This document shows positions 11,408 through 22,480 of a DNA stretch of 64,000 nt, in pieces; position 1 is the first letter of the stretch, and every line of letters begins with the position of its first letter. The notes under the pieces are model-generated. The model was given only the letters and a program-made list of their open reading frames with translations. It searched no databases and was not told where the DNA came from. The translations under genes were made by a program, and so were the position numbers. The stretch is from Solanum dulcamara (taxonomy: Eukaryota; Streptophyta; Magnoliopsida; Solanales; Solanaceae), in contig NC_077243.1 of NCBI RefSeq assembly GCF_947179165.1, forward strand, positions 30,518,001 through 30,582,000, written 5' to 3'.

Positions 11408-13060
11408 TGTAACACCCCCTAAACATGTTGTATGTGGTGTTCCAATTCTCGATTAAAATAATATTGCTTATGTAATTTAGATATAACTCTTCATAGGATG
11501 GTCCAAATTAGGTGATTAAATTTGCTTAATAACCACAACATCAATACCTACAAATTTTGTAAGACCATAGCTTATGATTCAGAGTCTAAGTAGGTTAACT
11601 AAATTAATTTTTGTAAGACATGGTGTTGTGATGAAATGGAGTGTTTGTAAAAGAAAAATCATATCTCATTGTAGGATGATCCAATTCAGTTGATTCTTGA
11701 ACAACATAAGAAAAAACTTCCAGACCTAGATTCTTCTCCCTAAGTACCATTCTTGTAAGTACAAAAGGAATTCTCCTGTCTCTGATAAGATAAAGCTAAA
11801 AACAATCTCTAGTATAGATATTGATATTGACCCGCCTCTACGAGAGATGGGTAGGGATCAAGAGAAGGAAGACCCAATTCATATGAAGACACCAAATCCT
11901 AATTAGGAAGTTATCTTGTTCAAATGTAGCTCCGAAAAAGGGTATTCTATATAAACAAGATTCATCTCACCAACCATTGAAGATCTAGATCCATTTGACA
12001 TCACCCATAACTTTAATAGTCCTCCATTTGACATCACTCATGACATCACAATCTTCCATTGAATTTTAAAGATCATTCTTTGTAATTATTCTATTTATTA
12101 TTAGGTCCCTCTTTCACACCTATAAATACCCACATTATTTCCTTATTTTGTTCACCAAACTTTCTCAAACAACTCTTCTCTCTATACACTTCTTTACTCA
12201 TTCTCAAATATAATTTTAGATTTATGTAGTGTAGATATACTATTTTGGTGATTCATATATTCCGAGTAGTAAACAAAATGCTCTGGTGAGGAGAATGATA
12301 TCACCATGTAGGGATAGGTGTTCCTCCTCGTTCTGCTCCACGTGAGTAGTTGGGATTTCGTTTGAAAGCTACTTTTGGTGAGTTCCCATGTTTTGGGTAC
12401 AATACTTCTTTGTCTTTCTAGCTTATGATATATTAAGACCTTTAGACACTTGCTATGGCAATTTATTCTATTTTGATTGAGGGTGAGCTTGGGACTTGTC
12501 GTACCCCCGCTAAATCTAAAAGTTAGAGGTATTGTTGGACAATATAAGTTGAAGATTTACTATTATGGTTTTGCTTGTTTTTTTTATCATTACATATGAA
12601 AGGCTAAATAAATGCTAAGAGGCTTGTTTGAGGTACTTTCGAGTTCGTCATTCGCCGTGTTACGTCTAGGCCCTAGGCTTGGATCGTGACATAATAGTCC
12701 TTATACACCTCATCTCCTTCTTTTTTTTGTTTTAGCTAATTTGTATACCATCGAATATGCATTTTCCAATTGAGATAACTCGTGTTGATGTCTATCCAGC
12801 CCTTGAATTTTATCCCAAAGTCTTCAGCATTGTTACCAACCGCTGAAGTGTAGTTAGTCTTATGTACATGTTCTATTTGTATAGATAAGTATTAGTGGTC
12901 GGATTACTGGAACTAATCCTTATACACCTCATCCCCTTCTTTATTTATTTTAGATGATCTGTATAGCATCATTTCTGCATTTTCCAAATGGAATAGCTCA
13001 TGTTGATGCCTTTCCAACCCTTGATATTTATCCCAGATTCATCAGCATTATTGTATTGTG
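11296..13060. repeat. 220-bp tandem repeat, about three copies, first one split by an LTR
   Basis: The unit begins CCCTTGAATTTTATC and includes TTCATCAGCATTGTTG, a TGAAGT(A/G)TAG(C/T)TAGTCTTAT block and CCTTATACACCTCATC. Starts are near 11294, 12798 and 13018. The first unit is interrupted by the family E LTR at 11408-12691; removing that LTR restores a unit colinear with the second. Confidence 0.75.
11408..12691 (+). mobile_element. Solo LTR, family E, with an internal deletion of about 1 kb
   Basis: It starts TGTAACACCCCCTAAAC and ends GGATCGTGACA. Flanks are TACTA (11403-11407) and TAATA (12692-12696), a 5-bp duplication with one mismatch, and the surrounding 220-bp tandem repeat confirms the insertion point. 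It matches the minus-strand LTR at 59715-62040, which is 2326 bp against 1284 bp here; about 1 kb is missing at roughly 12292, between the GGTGAGGAGA and ATGATATCACCATGTAGG blocks. No internal region or primer-binding site follows. Confidence 0.85.
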
Positions 13061-13224
13061 GAAAAGATGTGTTAATTCAGATTAATACAATGAATCTTAA
13101 AATTTACAGTTTATCCAGATTCAGTGAACTTTGCACACTAATGTCACTATTTTGGGAAAGATGTGTTATCTAAATTCAGTGAAATTCTGGCACTAATGTC
13201 ACTAAACAGTTTATCCCAATTAAG

Positions 13225-13595
13225 AGATTTTTGGAAAGCCTTTGAAGAACTTTTAGGAATTTTTATTGTATCTATAATGGATCTGTTAAGATGTCTCCAA
13301 GCTCACTTCTAGTGATTTTCCAGTTTCCAGAAAACCTTTGAATAACTATAGGAATTCCTATTGTATCTGTAGTGGATCTGTTAACATTTCTCCAAGCTCA
13401 CTTCTAGTGATTTTCTAGTTCCCGGAAAGCCTTTGAAGGATTTCAGGATTTTCTATTGTATCTGTAGTGGATCTGTTAACATTTTCTCCAAGCACATTTG
13501 TAATGATTTTCAAATTCCAGCAAAGCCTTTAAAGAACTTCGAGAATTTTTATTGTAACTGTAGTGGATCTATTAACACGCCTCCAAGCTCACTAC
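13225..13595. repeat. 98-bp tandem repeat, four diverged copies
   Basis: The unit contains AGCCTTTGAA, TTTTATTGTATCTGTAGTGG, ATCTGTTAACA and CTCCAAGCTCACTTCTAGTG. Copies begin near 13235, 13335, 13430 and 13528. The open frame at 13433-13645 only translates this repeat (a repeated C-x-CSGS pattern) and has no sign of being a gene. Confidence 0.75.
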
Positions 13596-13599
13596 TGAT

Positions 13600-14095
13600 G
13601 TTGAATACCTTATTAATGGATTGCCTTGCTTTTATAAAGACATGAAAGAACTTGCTTTTAGAATCTCCATAGGAGATCCAAGTGTCTTTGGATCTTTGAG
13701 ATATTTTGAAAACTTCAAATGGTTATGATATGATATAATTCCTATCTCGTGATGTTTTTATCAATTAGATTATATCTTTGGACACATTTATTTTATTATT
13801 TCAGGTCATACAGTTTGATGTTCGAAAATTTTACCTATGGAATATTTCAATATGGCGCATCTTTGTGGAAATTCTTTGAAGACATTATTTTATTGGATTG
13901 GTTATATAATAATTTTAATTATTCCATTCAAATAATATAAGTTTATTTTTTAAGTTGTGATACTATAGTTTGGATTAATAAGTTCTTTTGTTTATTTAGA
14001 TGATGAGATATATTATGTTTTATGAATTAATATTATATATTTTTTAGCACTCGAAAAACTCCATCTCCTCTAATAGGCTCTCTTTCGATTATAAT
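13600..14095. other. CACTA interior, AT-rich, nothing recognised
   Basis: Very AT-rich sequence between the 98-bp repeats and the right subterminal region. The short open frame 13749-13940 has AT-driven composition (Phe, Tyr, Ile, Leu) and no domain I recognise. Confidence 0.4.
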
Positions 14096-14707
14096 TTAGT
14101 TTTATGAATGGATGTAGTCATTATTAATGGTGACGAAGCAATCAGTTGTTAAAGCTTGTGACTTTTAGCGTCAAACTAAGTGAATTTACTGGCCATTAAA
14201 ATTTGACGCTAAATGGGGGAAATTAAGATGTTTTCACAAGTATATTCTTGCCTTTATAATTGCCACCAAACTATTGTCGTTAAGGATATGAACTTTTATC
14301 TGCAATTTTATTGAATTTATCGGCTATAAGAATGACCGCTACATGAGCATGATTAGTCGTTTAAGATTTGATTTAATAACTATTTTTATTGTTGCTAGAA
14401 CTAATGTGTTTGGCAACAATTTATTTGGATTTATCACCTATAAAAATGGATACTACATGAGCATAACAAACCACTTTGGATAGTCCTTAGCAGCCTTCGT
14501 AATTGCCGCAACTAATTGCCTCTGTCGAATGAGTTTTAGCAGCAAAAGAGATTGAATTCACTAGTGCTTGTTCGAATGGCCGCAAAAGCCTTTGCCAACC
14601 CCCGTTATAGAAGACAAAGTCCATTGGCTGGTAAAGGCTATAGAGGCCATTGTTACATTCGCTAATTCCATTTTTAATTTCCACTAAATCCCCTTTTTGT
14701 ATTAGTG
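14096..14707 (-). repeat. CACTA right terminal and subterminal region
   Basis: Read inward from 14707 it starts CACTAATACAAAAAGGGG and carries scattered GCGGCC, GCCGAT, TTGCCAAAC and AGCGTCA type motifs over about 600 bp, longer than the left subterminal zone. It encodes nothing recognisable; the open frame 14487-14684 is incidental. Confidence 0.68.
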
Positions 14708-15277
14708 ATTGAGGATGTATTCTTGCACACTTATAGAATCTTGTTTCAGGTTAAGAAACTCTTTTACATTTGCTTTCCTTAATTCTTAGCGAAAGAAACA
14801 TCCCAAGAAGGCCTTTTCAAACAAATCCTAGCTTAAGAAAGGTGCATTCTCTCCCGTCGTCTTCTTCCACTGGTGAAACCACACTCTTACAACACCCTTA
14901 AGCTGATAGGAAGCAAACTCAACACGCTCTACATCAGTGATATGCATAATCTGAAACACCTTTTAAAGCTTATACACAGAGTTCTATGGATCCTCATTGA
15001 GTGGAGACCTAGTAAACTTTGGTGAGTTCATCATTAAGAACTCATGAACTCTGGAAGTATCTAGAGAATCCTATCAACTTGCTCCTTAGCGGTCAAGTTG
15101 TGTTGTCCTAGCTTGGGAAATCATCTAGATAGTATTACGATATTCAGCATTAATAACTTCAGCCTGAGGTGGCTATTCAATAGGCTCAGCAGGACCACTT
15201 GATCCTTCGGTAACTTGGGGCTCTTGTTGGTTTCTGTTTTGTCAGGCGGAAAATCCAACTACTCTTCTTGGAGGCAT
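14708..15277 (-). pseudogene. Gypsy element D gag, N-terminal part (broken)
   Basis: On the minus strand an ATG at 15277-15275 begins MPPRRVVGF, the typical start of plant Ty3/gypsy gag. In order come a Gln/Pro-rich leader, AEVINAEYRNTI, FLMMNSPKFTRSPLNEDP, a VERVEFASYQLKGVVRVWFHQWK block, FEKAFLGCFF and ELRKANVKEFLNLKQ. These follow the retrotransposon capsid domain from its first helices to the major homology-like segment. Stops occur at several points (for example after GFSA). The frame ends at the CACTA insertion and continues at 1634 on the minus strand. The gene lies directly after D's primer-binding site, as expected for element order. Confidence 0.85.
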
Positions 15278-15478
15278 GATCTGTAATATGTGACCGCACG
15301 AATTTAGAAGGAAATTTTATAGAGTTAAACTCTATCGCATAACCTAAAGTATGAAAGAAGTGAAACAATTTCCTAAAAATCCTATAGCCTCCCTATTATA
15401 GAATTGACAAACTTCACACCGATAAGAAGGACTTTACTGTACTCAACTTCATAGACACCCTAGGACTCTTGAATGGTA

Positions 15479-15491
15479 TGCTCTGATACCA
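15479..15491 (-). promoter_or_regulatory. Primer-binding site of gypsy element D
   Basis: On the minus strand TGGTATCAGAGCA follows the LTR end CATGACA by four bases (AACT). It matches the 3' end of initiator tRNA-Met. It fixes the orientation of D: LTR to the right, gag to the left. Confidence 0.85.
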
Positions 15492-15495
15492 AGTT

Positions 15496-16601
15496 TGTCA
15501 TGTTTCAAGCCTGCACCCTGGATATGGCCGGCATTGGCCGGCACTGAAAAACCATTACTGTCCCTAAGAGAACCACTTAGCCTGGCTAACTCACTCAGCG
15601 GAAGAATTCAAATCAACAAAAGAATAACATCAGGTGAGAAATCACACAGTATTCTCATCAAATTTCAAAATAACTCAAAGTACTCATTTAAAATGTAAGT
15701 CAAATATCATAACTTCAATAATGAGAGTCATAGTTTTTAAGACAGACTCTAAAAGATTATAAATGACTGCACACTGCTCAATTTATGAAGTATCTACTAA
15801 CTACTAAGAAGGTACCGAGATAAGACAACAGCTACCTGAAAGAACTAATGTCATAAAAAGAACTGAAAATGTTGGAGCTCCTCCAAATACAAAGAGGTCT
15901 CCTCAAAAGCTATGGAAGATAAATCCTCAATGATGCTCCTATTGATGATCTCTAACACCTATATCTACATCATAAAATGATGCAGGTCAAATTACTTAAA
16001 TAAATGAAATGTACGAGCATGTAAAGTGGAAAAAAAGAAACTTACATCAAGATGCTCCACTCAAGAACTCAACTATGAAAGTAACTCAACTCATCAACAC
16101 ATTTCATAAAATGAAAGACAATTCTTTAAAAGACATGAGATGATAAATGCAACTCAATATATCAAAATATAATACTTTACCTTCTTTAGGGGTTTCTCTA
16201 ACCAAAAACCACCACTATGAGCTTCGTGATGATACAACGTCTTGCCCATGTTGCCAGAGTCATACCATACCTTTCTAGGGTGTGGGAAAAACTTTAAATT
16301 ATGGATCCATCTTATGAGCCTTCTCAAAGGAAATGAGGAGTCGCCACACTTTCAGTACGATCCTATCCTATGCTGGATACATAGACTGTGGAACTATAGT
16401 GATTTGACTCTTGTCCAAATCGATTCTCAATACTACTCTCAAAAATATGAAATAATATGCTCATACAAAACTATGAGTAAAAACTCAAAATACTTCTTTT
16501 AGCTTTCTTATATCTTTCTCTCATACTTGTGGAACCTCTTTCTCAACTCGTGCTTAAAATGATACCTATGCTCAATACTTTAGCTCATTTAGTCTTACCA
16601 A
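15496..16601 (-). mobile_element. Gypsy element D 5' LTR, downstream part
   Basis: The minus-strand LTR ends GAAACATGACA at 15496. Around 15960-16020 it has a CATGCTCGTACATTTCAT..CTGCATCATTTTATGATG block that also occurs in family G LTRs (37210-37270 and 56555-56615), so it is an LTR of a related gypsy lineage. The upstream part is at 26825-27989; element B separates the two. Together they make about 2.27 kb. The open frames 15495-15698 and 16242-16502 are on the wrong strand and are not genes. Confidence 0.78.
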
Positions 16602-19600
16602 GCTTACGTATCAAGGATTACATGGGTTCTTAAAATAAGACGAGATTATGAACCCACGGAGAAGAGGAGAAGATGACACGTGGCAGCAAGAGGAGGTGCC
16701 ATGTGGCAGCCTAGGAAAGTGCCACATGGAAGCAGGTGACCCACCTGCTTGGGGTCAAGTAGGAGACCCACCTACTTGGGGGTGGGATCCACCAAGGACA
16801 CATGGCAGCCTAGGAGGCAAGGCTTGGATCCGTATCCCAATAGGGGCTGGACACATGTCACCCTATGGGGATGACACGTGTCACCTCAAAAGCTGAAGAA
16901 TTTGGAGAGAAAAGGAACATAGCTACGGATGGCTTCCTTTAAAGGTGAGTCTCCAATTTTCTTCCGCAAATTAATTATCTATAGTGTTCCTCAAGCAAGT
17001 GGAGAGGTATATATGTATCTTATGATGCCTACGGAACCATATCTTTAGCTTTACACTTGGAACAAACAAGAGAAAGTTGAAGGAAAAACGTTGGAGGGCA
17101 AGAAGAGGAGCTACGGGTTTGGGGCTGCCAAGGTAAGACTCCGAGTTTCGTTCCGTGAATTAATTATTTAAGGTATCTCATGGTTATATAATGGTGTTTT
17201 ATAAAAAAAATCCACTTTGGGACAGCGAAAAAGGACACAAACAGTCCGCCCCAATTCAGCACATCAAGAAGTTTTCGAGATGCAGTTTTGGCCAATTTCG
17301 GATAAGGTAAGATTTCTCCTTTCAATTTGGAATTTATGGTGTTTTTATGGAGTGGGTTACACGCCCTATAGGTGGCTGTAAATGTGAAAATGTCATAGAA
17401 GTGATTGACGTCGAAGACAATCTAAATTGAAGTCGTTATAGTTAAATTATCGTTGAAGTAAACGTTTTGTGCTTGTGGTGTGATGTTACAGGTGTGTGGG
17501 GATTGTTTCAGGGCCTAAATGTGTTCTAAAATGGGGTTGGGTGCTTCTGGTTGCATCCACACGACCCCTCATTTCGTATAATTAAAGGCTTTGTGAAATA
17601 AAGACTAGAAACCCTATTTTGGTGTTGTAATTTTCGGTAAGTTGTTTAGAGCTTATGTTGTGTAATATTGCCATGTTTTATGTGTATATATGCTGAAGGG
17701 TGTTTTTGTTGGTTGGATTTAGTGATTAGAGCTGTAATTGGAAATTCAGATAGGGCATATTATAGGGGAGGTGTTGCCCAATTTTCGTTAATGCCTTAAC
17801 TAATTAAAGAACTAGTCGAGGAGACAAACAAGGAAATAGGTTCCATGAATACTAAGGTGCAACTTAAGGTGATGGAAATTCAAGAGTGGTTGATATTCGT
17901 ATTACTTCCGTGTTAAATAGGTTTGGAGGACGATGACGTAGACGTGATTAACAGAATTCCATACTAGGTATGTGAAGCTTTCTCTTGGCATGTTTTGGAA
18001 TAAGTATGTAAAGCTATTTTTCATTCCTTTTTGCATGTCTTAGCCTTAAGTAAATTGTATGTGAAATGAGGGTATAATTCCATTCCCAGAATTTCAGGTA
18101 CGCCTCATAATCCCTTTCCACTGCTTAGTATTGGAACTCCTGCAAGAATAAAGTATTGCCTTTTAAGGCTTCTACGTGTTAAAGAGTAGTGTGTGGAAAA
18201 CTACATCTCCTCTCTCTTGATAAGTTCTTGGTATGAAAATGAAATTATGATGCCATAGTTGTTCATCGAGCCCCAGCATGGGCCGGGTACGAAATATGTA
18301 CAGGATGACCACACGAAAGGAAGAACAGACTATATAGAGCTTATTCTCTTTCTTTTTCGGGCATGTCTTAGTTATAAGTTAAATATGATGTGAGCTCCGG
18401 GGTAACTCCATTCTTAAGCATCTCTTATCTACTCTTGAATATTGAACTATTATAGTAGTTGAACTATCTCCCTGGAAACTTCTATATGTGGAAAAGGTAA
18501 CAAGTGTACAGGCTCCAAGTCTTAAAGACTATATGTTAAAAAATGTTTCCGGTTCCATAAGTGATTTGGCTTTGCGTTAATACATGTGTCTAGGGTCCCC
18601 GAGATTACAACTGACCTAGCCCATAATGGCATTTAGAGGACACTTGAGATGATTACATTACTACTCAGGTCCACAGACGATAGTTTAACCTTCTTATACT
18701 ATTGGGTCCCTGATAATATTTTAAATTGCATACGGTTACTCACTACTGTACTCGTGCATACTATAACTCCTCTATCACTGGGTCCCGGTCCAGGGCAGAT
18801 TCTCATGAATATTTTACTACATTATCCACTAAGTCCCTCACTAGAGGGCCAGAGCATGTATGTATATATATGATGATATATTGTAATAAGGTGGTGATGG
18901 CACTGGCCCTATGATGGTTTTACAGATGTATCCACCGGATCATTGATAGGGCCGACTATATGGTATAATTTGAGCATGCATACTTTTATAAATCACAGAG
19001 TACAGGTACATGTTCCTTGCATGACATTTTATCCCCTGCACCTCTATTTCAGAGATACTTCCAGTTGTGTTATGTTATGTTTTATATACTCAGTACATAT
19101 GTCGTACTGACCCTCTTTTCTCGGGGGGCTGCATTTCATGCCCGCAGGTGCAGATGCAAGTTTTGGGAGTTCGTCAGCTTAGGATTTTGTTCAGCTCAGC
19201 TGGAAGAGGATCCATTATCTCAGAGTCTAGTCTTTGGCACTGGCCACTAATGTATAGTATTGTTTTGTTATTCAGGGGTATGGCGGGGGACCTGTCCTGC
19301 CATATGTTGTCATTACTATTATTAAAGGTCTGCAGACATGTATATGTGGGTTGTGTATGTCAGTTTGGTTCAGTTGGGTCTATATGATGTATGGTATATG
19401 TTATTACGTTATGGCCGCCTTGTCGGCTTGCATGCCTTTTTAGGTTATGGTGCAAATGAAAGAGGCTACAGATATATGAAATGCTATGACCCATGAGGGT
19501 TCTCATGTACGTATCATGTTGGTTGTAGTCCGGTTTTACTACACTTGATTTATATGCATTACGTGTCTATAATTTGACTTGACCACAGATGATAAGTATG

Positions 19601-19655
19601 TATATGGGGGTTTTGGTCAGACCCAAGTCGCGGCCTATGGGGTTGAGTCATGACA
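16602..19655 (+). repeat. Element B 5' LTR, lacking its first 260 bp and its TATA segment
   Basis: It is colinear with 23734-26824 from CTTACGTATCAAGGATTACA to the closing TGACA. Compared with the 3' LTR it has lost the opening 260 bp and a 65-bp segment at about 16890 that in the 3' copy holds ACTATATATATG. The open frames 16648-16896 and 18649-19387 are conserved only as LTR sequence. Confidence 0.9.
16673..16885 (+). promoter_or_regulatory. Cluster of CACGTG and CACATG motifs in LTR B
   Basis: Within 210 bp are GACACGTGGCAG, GCCATGTGGCAG, GCCACATGGAAG, GACACATGGCAG, GACACATGTCACC and GACACGTGTCACC, all variants of the G-box or ABRE core. The counterpart in the 3' LTR is 23806-24017. By comparison with plant promoters they could bind bZIP or bHLH factors; that is inference. 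Confidence 0.5.
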
Positions 19656-19659
19656 AAAG

Positions 19660-19672
19660 TGGTGTCAGAGCA
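19660..19672 (+). promoter_or_regulatory. Primer-binding site of element B
   Basis: TGGTGTCAGAGCA follows the LTR end by four bases (AAAG). It differs by one base from the TGGTATCAGAGC found in the other elements here. Confidence 0.82.
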
Positions 19673-19722
19673 GTTCATCCTTGGATTATCTACCGACTGT
19701 GTCTAGTAGAGTGTTGATTATT

Positions 19723-19742
19723 GATGTGTTGCGCGACACATC
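19723..19742 (+). ncRNA. Candidate dimerization-type hairpin in the B leader RNA
   Basis: GATGTGT pairs with ACACATC as a 7-bp stem around the six-base loop TGCGCG, which is self-complementary if G-U pairs are allowed at its ends. It lies 50 bases after the primer-binding site. The leader of complex A has a stem at the equivalent place with loop sequence containing GTGCAC. The role is inferred by analogy with retroviral dimer initiation sites. Confidence 0.4.
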
Positions 19743-22480
19743 TATAAAACAGGAAGCTACAGGACATTTAGAATGTTACCTTTCTTTCATACCTGAGATC
19801 ATGCTATAGATCTGAGTCATAGGAAACCTTCTTATACTAACCTTGGCTTATTAGCAGAAGAACGACATCAATAGAAGGAAGTAATTGATGACATGGGAAG
19901 TTACGAAGTATGAAAGTAAGTAAAGGTACGGGAGATATCTGTTGGGTAAGGTATTAACATATGATTGAAATGTAAAGGCGAAACCTAAAAGAAAAGCAGA
20001 TAGGGAAGGGCAACAAATGTAGTTTGAAGTTAGACATAAGAGGTAAGTCCATTATTTTCATACTATTGTTGGTATTGAAAGCCCTGTGTGGCTGCGATAT
20101 GAGATGATATTGAAAGCCCTGTGTGGCTGTGATATGATATGAATGTATAGATGTTGGCCGTGTGAGGCATTGTTGGTATCTTCTGCATGCAAGTTGTGGG
20201 ATAGTAAGAAATACAGAGAAAACTCTATCGAAATTTTCCTAGAACAAAGAAAGGGAATGAAACATAGATTCTTAAGATGTCTTGGAAATTGATACCAAGT
20301 ACCCCTACTATGTTTAGTTAAAGCTGTAAGAGGTACCCTTTAGGTCGTCGATAAGGAGCACCCTTTTTACTTGGAGAATTTTATTTTGGAGAAACAAAAT
20401 CCTATTTAAGTAGTAAAGTTCAGACTACGGTATCTCCAGCCATATTTATGCTATAGGAACAAACACAGGGGGCTCAAGTTGAAGGGTAAGATGTACCGTG
20501 ATTGAGTTTCACTCTTTTTGAAAAGTACCAAGCCCTAACTTCAAGTTGTAAACTAGATAAATTGTTCATAACCCGAGAATAAACTCATAAGAAGACCACG
20601 TGGGTCAAGTGTTAAGCATTACTGTGATGTTTAAGGGATTCTGGTTTTCTTCTAACAGTGGTTGGAAAGCACTCTATGATGACAGTTTATTAGTTCTCCA
20701 CCAACTAATTGGAAAACGAAATGCTAATAGAAGCACCCCAGAGAGATGTTATGAATTGAATATGAGTATGAACTAAAAGGGAGATATGTAAGTAAGAGTT
20801 TAAAGGTATAGTACAACAATGCGGAGATAAAGTAGAACCGTTAGTAAGGCGCACTTGGTATGTGTTGACTTAGTCAAAAGCCAGTATTAGGTATACAGTA
20901 AGGGCCAAGAGCATAAGGTATAAAGGAATAATACGTTTACATAACGTCGCCCCAAAAAAATAATGGAACTCTTAAGAGACAAAGACGGCAAACTTAAGAA
21001 ATAGATGGTGCAACCTACATTCACCCCAAGAAACAAAGGACATAGGTTGAGGTAAATTTACTACTTCGAGAAAACCTTGGACAATCATTGTCGGAACACA
21101 ATTGTTATCTAGTCAAAAGTTGAAACGACAACCTGTGGGTATTAAACTTTTATAAAGAAAAGTAGAAGGTGTTCTTGGATGAGTTGTTTCCTGGGTCACG
21201 TTATTCAAGTACCGATTAGTAGATGAGACATCACATTAGATAGGGAAAGGTTCTCGTCGCTTCGTAATTTAGCAGAGGTTCCATACATGGATAATCAGGT
21301 TATAAAATATGCAGAGAAATGGGGATAGGATACAGTAACAGGCAAATTGGGGAAATAGATTGGATTGATTGTGACTGGACATAGAGATGTAGAACAAGGT
21401 GTCATCGGATAAAGGTATAAGTACCCTCTAAAGGGGGGAAGTCAATGAGAAAAGTTGCAAGGGTAAGGCGGAGGCAATTGATGTGGCAACATATTCAAGA
21501 TGGATGTTTAAACTCCAATAAGATCCCTTGCTGAACCAAGTTAGAAGAGTCACCAATAATTGGTTAGAAGCCAGAATGGTATGTAAAAGGAAGTGTTAAG
21601 AAGTTTTTAACAAGACATTGCATTACATTATGCTAGACCAAAAGCCAAAATATTGGCTATAGGGTTAGTTGCAAATGGTGTTGTGATAGATAATAACCAA
21701 AGAAAGGGAATAGAAAACCTCCTATGGTAGGAGATGAGAAGGGAAAAGAGTGAATAAGAGAAAAAGAAAGAAGTATAACAAAATGGGACAAGTAAGTTCC
21801 AAATATAAGTGAGATGTGTATAGTGGAATAAACTAGGAAACGAAAAGACTACGTCTACCTCCTAAAAGTTACATCAGAATGGTTTGCAACCTACAGATAT
21901 GTATATACAAGCATCAGGCTAAGTAAGTAAGTACATGATAAAATGAATAGGGTCTTAATAATGAAAAGGCAATTATGATATTTTGGATACCCCACCAAAA
22001 GCTACAAAGATAGGTAAGCCAAACTGTCGGGATGAAATTAGTACCACGGGCAAGGTAAGGCATGGTCATGATTGGACTAAGGGTCTATCCCTATACTGAT
22101 TGTAGGATGAGGGGGAAAACGACAAGGTAAAGTATGAGACCTAGGGAGACAATGCTAAGGTATTTCTCAGATTAAGTAAGCACCCTCTCATATTCTCGTA
22201 AAGGTAAAGAATGACATGAGATAACATATCTAAAGTGTTATAAGCTGGGACAAGCTGAGGTAAGGAGATTATAAAAAGGTTTAAAATAAGAGGAGCAGAA
22301 CCAACGGGTTACGAAAAGATAGCAGGTGTATATGCCAAAATTCCTTCAGAATTATATCAGGTAATGACAGACGAAGCACAGAACGACTATGAAAGTCAAC
22401 CTTAAGGATTGAAAAACAAAACCCAAAAGGTAAAGTACCAATTCAAGTCTTCTAAGAAATTGAGGAGTAATATATGAGGT
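19743..22480 (+). other. Element B interior, gag-pol region too decayed to read
   Basis: The leader up to about 19850 resembles that of complex A (GAAGCTACAGGACATTTAGAATG). After that I can recognise no gag, protease or reverse transcriptase motif. A short direct duplication TTGAAAGCCCTGTGTGGCTG lies at 20074 and 20109. The total lack of open frames suggests long decay or a non-autonomous origin with deletions. Confidence 0.55.

Larger units (their letters stand above)
1635..14707. mobile_element. CACTA-type DNA transposon, about 13.1 kb including nested insertions
   Basis: The left end starts CACTACTGAAAAATATG at 1635. The right end, read on the minus strand from 14707, starts CACTAATACAAAAAGGGG. 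About 22 of the first 32 positions agree. Both ends carry subterminal copies of short GCGGC/GCCGC motifs (for example near 1690, 1715, 14515 and 14580), as En/Spm elements do. The flanks read TTG before 1635 and ATTG after 14707, a 3-bp TTG target duplication apart from one extra A. Removing the element and one TTG restores an open gypsy gag frame in the flanks (VQEYI-LKLTQL), which is independent support for the boundaries. Its own DNA is 1635-1905, 5273-6065, 9622-11407 and 12692-14707. No transposase domain is recognisable there, so it is probably non-autonomous or carries captured sequence. Confidence 0.78.

Noticed and set aside
13433..13645. Open frame with repeated C-x-CSGS pattern, looking like a small Cys-rich protein
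   Set aside because: The pattern comes from a 98-bp tandem repeat; earlier units have stops and frameshifts, and there is no signal peptide.
16648..16896. Trp/Gly/Pro-rich 82-codon open frame
   Set aside because: It translates the G-box cluster of the LTR; the second LTR copy at 23780-24020 does not keep the frame.
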